Source: Amorphochlora amoebiformis (lineage: Eukaryota; Cercozoa; Chlorarachniophyceae). From it: 64,000 bases of DNA. Below the pieces are notes generated by a model that saw nothing but the letters and a program-made list of their open reading frames with translations, did not search any database and was not told the origin of the DNA. The stretch lies in contig BAAHQB010000030.1 of assembly GCA_054601695.1 (NCBI GenBank), positions 124,001-188,000 of the forward strand, written 5' to 3'. The position numbers were made by a program, and so were the translations under genes. This document shows positions 11,735 through 64,000 of the stretch, one piece after another. Positions within the stretch are counted from its first letter, which is position 1, and every line of letters begins with the position of its first letter.

Positions 11735-12091
11735 TATACACACATATACAGATGCTATGCACATATACACACATATACGTATCTATATGAACATAAATTA
11801 AGCCAAAAATATCTATTTCTACCGTGTGTATCATAAAACTTAAATGTGATGTACATAATTTCCTCTGAATAGAATTTATGTTACATAGTAATGGCATAGA
11901 AATCTGTTTGAGGCATACATCTAAATATTAATACGCACACAATATGCTGTTTCCATCGTGTGTATGGTACTCATTCAATGAAGTATAGAACAGAATGCAT
12001 TATCACCTGAATGTTTGTCCCTCAGGCATAGAAGGACGATCAATATCGCTGCACTCACCATGGCGAGGCTCGATTTCCGCGCATTCAGCAT
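9392..12091 (-). CDS. Small secreted cysteine-containing protein
   Basis: Five exons: 12091-12007, 10774-10688, 10022-9909, 9644-9609 and 9459-9392 (TAG). All introns are GT..AG, every junction is phase 1, and the total is 390 nt (129 residues). The start is [20 protein letters not shown], a signal-peptide-like hydrophobic stretch; an internal ATG at 12061 would give a shorter leader. The mature part has Cys residues in the last two thirds, including [10 protein letters not shown] near the end. The Cys spacing and the end CFATPVW faintly recall apple/PAN modules, but I do not claim that family. The last exon could instead splice on at gtttgg (9403). It starts 467 bp from, and divergent to, the secreted protein at 12559. 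Confidence 0.6.
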
Positions 12092-12558
12092 GCTGGGGGT
12101 AGATGGTTTCAACCCTGAAAATACAAATTGGTCGGAACACATGTAAGCTATTGTCGATAAATATGAATTTCCCACGAAGAACCACCGATTTTAACCTCAA
12201 AATCACTCAGATTCCAACGAAGGGTACCCCCCCTTGCCGAACTCTCGAGTGATCTGCCCCTTGTGATTAACCCCTGCCGTTCGAAAGCGAAAAATGTTTT
12301 TGAATTTCATACTGCTTGCACTGCTTAGAGAAAAACGTACTTGGATATTCGTACAAGTGCCGTGATGTACCAAATCCTAAGGTCCCTGCACGTCGTGAGC
12401 CATTGGATTTTAACCGGTCGATGGCACGTGTAACACGTGTCGAAAAGCATCCGAAAAGATAATTTCATCACTCAAATATCGGCCGGAGAATTCTCTACTT
12501 TTGTCTGAACAAAAAAGGTCGGCTTGGGATTCAAATTCAAACCAGCCTAGTGCAAGCG
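12092..12558. promoter_or_regulatory. Shared upstream region of two divergent secreted-protein genes
   Basis: 467 bp between two opposite ATG codons. It has ordinary base composition with almost no TA repeat, unlike the surrounding sequence. I saw no defined motif. A bidirectional promoter is inferred from position. Confidence 0.5.
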
Positions 12559-19919
<7,361 letters not shown>

Positions 19920-20524
19920 ATAGTTCCAGGCTGCTAATACCCGCTACGTTACTGTTATACGTGTTTTGGTCTGAATCTTGGAGCGTAAACGTCTGGATCT
20001 AAATTGTAATACGCGGTCGTATCTGGAGATCTAGATGCCATCATGATTTGGATGATACATCTAGTATACCCAGCATACATAGATGTAACTATAATAAATC
20101 GACATATACTAGATATACTAGACGTGTGTATACACTCTTAATTCGTAACCAATTGTGCTAGCCTAGCTAGCGGGTATATATATCACAATATTAGCTTGAT
20201 CCGAGGCTAAGTATCTACTGTGTATATATATATATATACATCTAGTATATATCTAGATATATATATATATATATATCTAGGTATATATATATATATATAT
20301 ATATTTAGAGTGTGTATCCTAGATATCCAGAATTTAATTATACATATTATATATAGTAGATATCATCTTTTAATTAACACTCGTCACTTATTAGACTTGG
20401 AACACAAAACATTTTCTAGCAGTTAATTCGGCCGCTCAGGCATGCTGCGGGGCAGTGCGGGCATCAAAGCACTCTAAACTAGCTAAATCTGTCAGTCGAG
20501 ATCTAGGAGATGATCCAGATGATC
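19920..20524. other. CTAG-rich tail-to-tail spacer
   Basis: 605 bp between two convergent stop codons with about 14 CTAG tetramers. There is a short (TA)n stretch in the middle. No exon was seen. Confidence 0.7.
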
Positions 20525-37830
<17,306 letters not shown>

Positions 37831-38077
37831 GACCGCTGATTGCCCAAGCGTTCAAGGCGAGCGTGATTGCCGGTGCGGGAGACGCGCGTGCACGTTCGTG
37901 CAGGACCGTGCTGCCAGGACGCCACCCTTTTTTTTGAGCCGATGAATTCTTCTATTAAGATTTTGACGGTTAGTACCGGGCAATACCGATGTGCAATGAG
38001 AAATGTACTACGTAAGGTCGTGTCACGCATATTGAGCTACACGGCCCATAGTCACTCGTGTCAATAAAGAGTTCGGG
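37831..38077. promoter_or_regulatory. Shared upstream region, zinc-binding and JmjC genes
   Basis: 247 bp between divergent ATG codons, GC-richer than the surroundings, with no TA repeat and no CTAG. A bidirectional promoter is inferred from position. Confidence 0.55.
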
Positions 38078-47152
<9,075 letters not shown>

Positions 47153-47466
47153 TGAGCGTTCGCTTTGACTAGTTTGAGGCAAATTAATTATTTTTATTGA
47201 CAATCTCTAGAATCTGGATGACTCATAGAATTAGCCAAATTAAGCCTAGAAATATTAACTAGGCTAGTAAGGTAAAAGGTGAATAGTAGAATTAACTAGA
47301 TTACTATTAAACTTTGAAATATTGTAATGATAAATATCGATATCACTAGTATCAGTCGGCAAAATACAATCTAGGTAAAAATTACAATTATTCATTAAAT
47401 TATTAGAGTTGACTGAATTCTAACTTCGACAAACAATCCCGTGGGCCATAGACTAGCTTGATAGAG
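47153..47466. other. CTAG-rich tail-to-tail spacer
   Basis: 314 bp between the convergent JmjC and DNAJC16-like genes, with about nine CTAG tetramers and no TA microsatellite. Confidence 0.7.
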
Positions 47467-57405
<9,939 letters not shown>

Positions 57406-57525
57406 CCGCCGGATTCCAAACTGGGTTCCGGGGATTCTCTAAATCCACCCGGGACTGCCGGGAGACATTACATCTCTCGTCATCTCTAATTCCGGGATTC
57501 GGAATCCATATCAACCCGCCTGACA
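57406..57525. promoter_or_regulatory. 120-bp shared upstream region of DNAJC16-like and FANCI genes
   Basis: Opposite ATG codons at 57405 and 57526. GC-rich with no TA repeat. A bidirectional promoter is inferred from position; the 5' end of FANCI is less certain than that of the J-domain gene. Confidence 0.5.
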
Positions 57526-57950
57526 ATGGCTTCCCGCCCCGATGAGGTCAACCAAATCCAACCTCCTTCCTAGCCTAACGCTTATTCTATCCCTAAAGAT
57601 GATGACTTTAGATGTTAGATGTTAAACAATACAAGCTTATCAGCCCTTATTCCCACTCCTGTATGTACCCAACACCACCGCACACGATTTCCGCTCTCAA
57701 CGGCATGAAATAGATTCATAAAGGATACGCAATCAACGGACAAGGACAAGGAAGATGGTTCAGAGATTCTGGGAGATGAATTAGAGGAAGGCAAGATGGG
57801 CGAGACAGGGGCAGGGGCAGGGGCTAGCGATGATGGCATTGCGGGGGATTCGGAGTCAAAAGGACCAAGCTTTGAGGAGGTAATATTCTGCAGTTCACTT
57901 ACTACTCAGTTAAAATTTACCTTATGAGGTATTTGATCGACAAGTAAGTG

Positions 57951-57998
<48 letters not shown>

Positions 57999-58911
57999 CA
58001 TGTAATGGAATAATTCCCAGCTCAAACTCGACATGACTCCGGAAGCGTTTGGCTCCGCGATGGGTCGGATGCTCTCTCTCAAGGGGAAAAAGGCTAAGCG
58101 AGCTGTAATGGAGAAGATAATCTTCCAATTGAGCCGATACGAAGCAACGGACAACGACCTCGACGCCCTCTGCCTTCCTATGATTGAGAGTTTACACGCC
58201 ATGAATACTTCTATGGTTGTACGTTTCATTTCCGAGCTCATTCCCTATCTCGCGGAATCCGCGACGACCAACAAGTTCCCCGAGATTATCACCAAGGTGT
58301 TCTGGATAATTAAGACTACTAAGACGGACAGAATCAATTGCATAGAGATCGAATTGGAGCCTATGAGTATCGACGAGTTCCAGAGCTACTTTTGCTCTCG
58401 CCTCTGCCGAGTCGATTGGGCGCCAAACGCGCTCCTCCCAATGACCTCCATTATCCGCGAGCTTCCCTTCGACGCCGAGCAACATCAAATGCTATTGATG
58501 AAAATCGAGGCAAATGTTGACTCCATCGACATGATGCAGATCCCAGCTTTCGTGCATAAGTACCTGCTGCTCGCCGCCAAAGTTCCCCATCCAGAAGATA
58601 TCCTGCGTAATATCATGAGCCTGTTCGAGCACCGACGGCCGGAGGGGAAGCAGCCTAGAGCTGAGAGGAAGCACCTGCGTCAGATCCAAGGAACGGTTTT
58701 GCTCCACTTTGACTTCACGGTCAAACACCACCAGGAGCTCGGGAACACTCTCCTCAAGCAGATGAAGGAACGAGATATCGTCCTATCACCATTCTCCATG
58801 GCCGTGCTGCTATCTTTGGGTCGGATATCGCGATACAGTCAGGTTTCGACAACTAGTACATACGCACACACGCACGCACAAAATATATAGTACATATATA
58901 CCTTCATGTGA

Positions 58912-58945
<34 letters not shown>

Positions 58946-58950
58946 CATAC

Positions 58951-58996
<46 letters not shown>

Positions 58997-59151
58997 TATA
59001 TTTTCTTATATTGCATGTATACAAATAAAAATACGAATAATATATGTATTATACTCACATCTATGTACATAATATTATATATATGTACATATATATATAT
59101 ATATATATATACATAAATATATATATATATATATATATATGCATACATACA

Positions 59152-59210
<59 letters not shown>

Positions 59211-59314
59211 ATATTTATATATATATATATATTTAGATATATATAGATATATATTACATGTATGACCATATATATATGTATATATATATGCATACATATA
59301 ATATATATTTTTAT

Positions 59315-59375
<61 letters not shown>

Positions 59376-59415
59376 CATGTATAATAAAAGCATGTCTATA
59401 TACACATATATATAA

Positions 59416-59483
<68 letters not shown>

Positions 59484-59600
59484 TTGTATATAATATATAT
59501 ATATATATATATATAATATTAATAATAGTAATAATAGTAATAATAATAAAAATAATAATAATAATGATAATACAAAATTGTATACAACTATAATATATAA

Positions 59601-59661
<61 letters not shown>

Positions 59662-59821
59662 CAAATACATATATAAATATATATCTGAGTGTGTGTGTGT
59701 GCAAATTTATGTACAAATTTATATATGTACTCATAGGTACATTTACATATATATATATATATATTTGTATAAATATACAATTTTATATTTTCATGTGTAC
59801 ATATTTACATGCGTGCACATA

Positions 59822-59898
<77 letters not shown>

Positions 59899-61576
59899 AC
59901 ACTACACAGTTTTGACATGTTCAAGGGTTAGTAACCACATAAACAATATCCATGCTCTCAAGGGTCGTAGCGATTCATATGAACTCCGATGTATATATGT
60001 ATTTGCCTCGCTCAACCTGCTATTAATGCTTTTTATGATTTGTTCAGAAAGTGACACACTTTTTGGTATCCTACATCTCCGACTACTACATTTCCAAAGA
60101 GAAGTGCAGGTCGTCCATTTGGCTCAAAAATGTGCTCGATGAGGGTATGCCGCTGCACGTTAACGTCCAAAAAGTCATCAAGAAAGTGCTCTCCTACACC
60201 CGCAAGGGCTGGGATCACATCATCCCCAGCCTAGTGGAACTCGGATTCAAGCTCATCGATCGCAAATCATCGTCGATTCTCCCGCGCCGTCGCTCCAAGA
60301 CCTTAACACCAGTTGTCAAGCTGTTATCCTTCGAACTCAATGTCGAAGACAGGGAGACCTTCCCATCGAGCATCAACACGGTGTGGCAAGGGGCGGAGAT
60401 ACTTCGTTGTCTCTTCCTGCATCACAAGGTCGTTCGCAAAGAGCTCATAGAGCAGATCCTCTTTCGGATCATTTCGGGAGAAAACCCTGCGGCTTCTCTA
60501 GAAATCCTCAGGGGCATCGCGTCAGAAGACTTGCTTAGTTTCCTCGACTTCCTGCAGAACATCAAGGACACTCTAGACTACATATCTTTCATGCAACCAG
60601 AGGTCGCTGTCAGATTCATCCAGATCCTCAAGCCCCTTCTCTTCCATAAGAAGGACCTCAAGGATTATGTCATAATGGTCCTGCGGAAATGCATGTTCAA
60701 GCACGAACTCAACATCCGCCTTGTAGCTACCAAGGGCTTCCTAACCCTCTTCGAGACTGCCTCCGGGGAAACCTTCGCCCTCAGCCAGGGAAGCCAGTCT
60801 ACGACAGCTTCAAACTCAGAAGACCACGAGTTTTTCCTGCAAGCCCTGAGCATAATTCGCCGCTGCTTATCACAGCAACCGGAGATTCGGGTAGAGATGT
60901 ATGCAGGCTTAACTCGTCTGTTCCTCAAACATGAAGAGCTGCAGTCCTTTATCCTGGACCTGCTGAAGCCGCAGCTGCTGCGATACTTCGAGCAAGACAC
61001 AAGCTGCCCGAGGCCCCTGAGGCTTGAAAATTGTGTGACAGCAACAGGAGAGTTAGGCGAACCCGTTGCACAGCTGCTTCTGGCGATATTTACCTGCCTC
61101 TGCGACTCCACTTCTAAGCTCAAGAAGATTACTCCATCCTACCAACTAGTCAAAACTGCTGTGAAGAGCATAGCGAAGCGAGTCCTCCAGCTTAAGATTG
61201 AGGACTACGACTTCATTACTCCACGGTCGGCTGACCCGAGCGACGTGGAGAAGAAGAAGATTGGCACCCAGATTGATATCTTGAGGGGCGTGACCGAGAG
61301 CTGCATGGAATATTGCGTGCATAAAGCCTCCAGCAACGGCGAGGAGATTGGACTGACTGGCCTGGGGTGGGTTCAAAAGTTGGTCGCCCTTGAAAATAAG
61401 CTACGTGACTTTAAAGAGGTGATCACAGAATGTATATTATAGTTGTAAGTACGTACTTATGTAGATATATATATATATATATATGTATATAATTTTAAGT
61501 AAACATACATGCGCACACATATATATGTCATACACAAACATATACATGTAAATATTTTCACACACATACACATACA

Positions 61577-61611
<35 letters not shown>

Positions 61612-61797
61612 GTATGTATACATACATATACATGTACATATATATATATATTATATATATATATACATACATATATACATATGGATATGGATGTGTATAT
61701 ATATATATGTATAAATGGATATGTATGTATAAATATATATATATATATGTGTGTGTGTATACATATAAAGATACAATGTATGTGTGTATATATGTAA

Positions 61798-61892
<95 letters not shown>

Positions 61893-62093
61893 ACATATAT
61901 ATATATATATTATATGCACATATATATATATATATATACATACGTGTATGTTTGTATAAATATACATGTACCTTTACACAAATTATATATGTATATGTAT
62001 ATATGTATATGTAAACAAACATATATGTATATGTATGTATGTATATATATATATATATATTAATATACACACACACGCATATATATATATATG

Positions 62094-62136
<43 letters not shown>

Positions 62137-62238
62137 TTGCGTATATTATCCATCCATTCATACATACAGATCACAAAATATCATATATATATATATATAT
62201 ATAATAATAATAATATAACTAATAATAATAAATATAAT

Positions 62239-62292
<54 letters not shown>

Positions 62293-62337
62293 ACATATAC
62301 ATGTGTATATACATATATATACCTATATGTATATATA

Positions 62338-62374
<37 letters not shown>

Positions 62375-63438
62375 CACTAATAATAATATATTCACATATA
62401 TATATATATATATATGTATGTATATTTCTTTATATACACATATATATACACATATATATACGTATATATATATATATGTAGATGTCTATGCTAATTTATT
62501 TATACATTTGCATATTTACAAATTGATGTATGTGCATTACCATGTGCATATCTCTCGCCACTAATCATTAAGAAACATTGTATATCTATCTAATTTCCAC
62601 ATCATTAGATTAAGCCGTCCAAGAAACTCAAGAAACCCTCCGCAAAGCCGAAGAAGCGAAGGTACACACGCTTGGCGCCCTTGCTCACCAGTGGAGCAAC
62701 CACTCGACTGTTGAATCTGCTATCGCTTCCGGAAAATTCTGAGATAAGGGAGAGGATGAACGAAACGGAGGGCTCGGCGGGGAGCAGACAGTCGAACGGG
62801 CTGGAGTACTACATTCTCACGACAGCCAATCTGCACCTCGAGCAGAAGAGGAAGGCCTTCACATCAGTCTCCGACAACGAAGATATCAAGAAATTCTGCT
62901 TGTCAGTGGCTTCCGAGATCCCGAAGATTATCCATAGGAAAGTGAAGGGGATACGGAAGGATTCAGAAGATAGGTTGCCCCCCATATGATTTGCAAGTAT
63001 GGCTTGAACACTGTCTGCGAAATGGCACTGTACTTATCAATTGATATGCATCTTAGAAGAGGAGATACTACGGAGGCAGCCCAAGCGATTCTTCTCTTTA
63101 GGCAATGCCTTCAGATATCGCTCGACGTCTCAAGAGAATTCTGTAGAGGGTTGCTGGTAAGGTGCAACCAAGCACTTGTGGAGCCGCCATTGGAGGAGTC
63201 CAAGGCAAGCAGAAACTGCCTGCGAAGGATGGAGCTTTACTTCTCCGAGCTCCTGGCGAAACAGTGCTTCCATGAGGTAATATCAGAGGTATTCTATTGT
63301 TGCATAGTTACCGCTTATTGCGATGCATTCAGGCGCTGAGGATGCTGGATGTTATTAAGATACTTGGTCGGTACTTGAGACCCGAGCCTGGTTCTGAGGA
63401 AGCGTACAGCACCCACGCAGCTTGGATAAAGAAAATGT
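57526..63438 (+). CDS. FANCI: FANCI, Fanconi anaemia group I protein, 3' partial, with a frameshift
   Basis: Exons: 57526-57546, 57724-57879, 58021-58842, 60048-61418, 62609-63276, 63333-63438, continuing past the window. The long exons encode alpha-solenoid sequence matching FANCI in order: a [12 protein letters not shown] stretch, [70 protein letters not shown], and [25 protein letters not shown] pairs with FANCD2 in the ID complex that clamps DNA at interstrand crosslinks and is monoubiquitinated on a conserved Lys. By position that Lys is K350 here (YYISKEK). The exon 62609-63276 breaks frame at a run of six C (62981-62986): one more C would join ...DRLPP to [12 protein letters not shown], and only then do the splice phases agree. 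The N-terminus is shorter than in animals and its first two exons are the least certain part. Confidence 0.88.
58843..60047. repeat. FANCI intron filled with (TA)n
   Basis: 1.2 kb, nearly all TA and TAATAA microsatellite with tgtgtg pieces. No exon was seen; the acceptor tgttcag ends at 60047. Confidence 0.8.
61419..62608. repeat. FANCI intron filled with (TA)n
   Basis: 1.19 kb, nearly all TA microsatellite, with the acceptor catcattag ending at 62608. Confidence 0.8.
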
Positions 63439-63585
63439 GTAAGTACCTAACCCACAAGTAAATTCTATATGTGTATATATTTATTTAAGGTGTTATGTAT
63501 ACATATATATATTATATATATATTACATATATATATATATATGTATATATAATGTGTAATACACATTGTATATACATATATACAC

Positions 63586-63626
<41 letters not shown>

Positions 63627-63681
63627 TGTATGTATAAATGTAATATATATCTATATAAAAACATATTATAATATATATATT

Positions 63682-63759
<78 letters not shown>

Positions 63760-63783
63760 GTGCATTTATACATGTCTAATTAT

Positions 63784-63822
<39 letters not shown>

Positions 63823-63894
63823 GTAATTTAATAATATATATATATATATATATACATACACATACATTTATACATGTACATTTATACACATCTA

Positions 63895-63944
<50 letters not shown>

Positions 63945-64000
63945 ACAGATATATAAATATGCATGTATACCTGCATGTATACCTATGTATAACATATGCA
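63439..64000. repeat. (TA)n intron at the right edge
   Basis: Follows the donor gtaagt at 63439. No exon was found to the window end. Confidence 0.75.

Noticed and set aside
58033-61442. FANCD2 as the identity of the repair gene
   Set aside because: The order and wording of conserved segments fit FANCI rather than its paralogue.

Overview
The window is nuclear DNA of a eukaryote, most likely a unicellular one; I cannot place the lineage. Coding sequence is broken into many short exons (9-150 nt typical) with ordinary GT..AG introns. Most introns are filled with (TA)n microsatellites. Blocks of TTAGGG/CCCTAA telomere-type repeat lie inside introns and spacers. No rRNA, tRNA, CRISPR or bacterial-type operon was seen. 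Exons were assembled by hand from splice sites and reading phase. Four gene models close as complete open frames and FANCI runs off the window; the JmjC and telobox models have gaps.

Layout, left to right. (1) 313-2011 (+): 3' part of a telobox Myb (TRF-like) protein gene. (2) 2092-6275: a very young LTR retrotransposon with identical 444-bp LTRs, a 960-codon Gag-protease-integrase-remnant frame, no reverse transcriptase, and a 450-bp tandem duplication at its 3' end. (3) 6276-9391: CTAG-rich and (TA)n spacer with telomere-like blocks. (4) 12091-9392 (-): small secreted protein, 5 exons. (5) 12559-19919 (+): secreted, mucin-like 618-residue protein, 34 exons. (6) 37830-20525 (-): 433-residue putatively N-myristoylated zinc-binding protein, 17 exons over 17.3 kb. 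(7) 38078-47152 (+): secretory JmjC-fold protein that seems to lack the HxD iron-binding motif. (8) 57405-47467 (-): DNAJC16/ERdj8-like ER membrane J-domain/thioredoxin protein, 524 residues, 23 exons. (9) 57526-63438 and beyond (+): FANCI, the Fanconi anaemia ID-complex subunit, truncated by the window edge and carrying a one-base frameshift in a C-run.

From gene 4 onward the genes alternate strictly in strand. Head-to-head starts are only 120-467 bp apart and tail-to-tail ends 314-605 bp apart, so spacers are compact while introns are hugely inflated. The tail-to-tail spacers are strongly enriched in CTAG; the head-to-head spacers are not. Four of the genes (4, 5, 7, 8) carry signal peptides. 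A conserved ~70-bp cassette recurs eight times, always inside telomere-like repeats and in fixed orientation to the TTAGGG strand.
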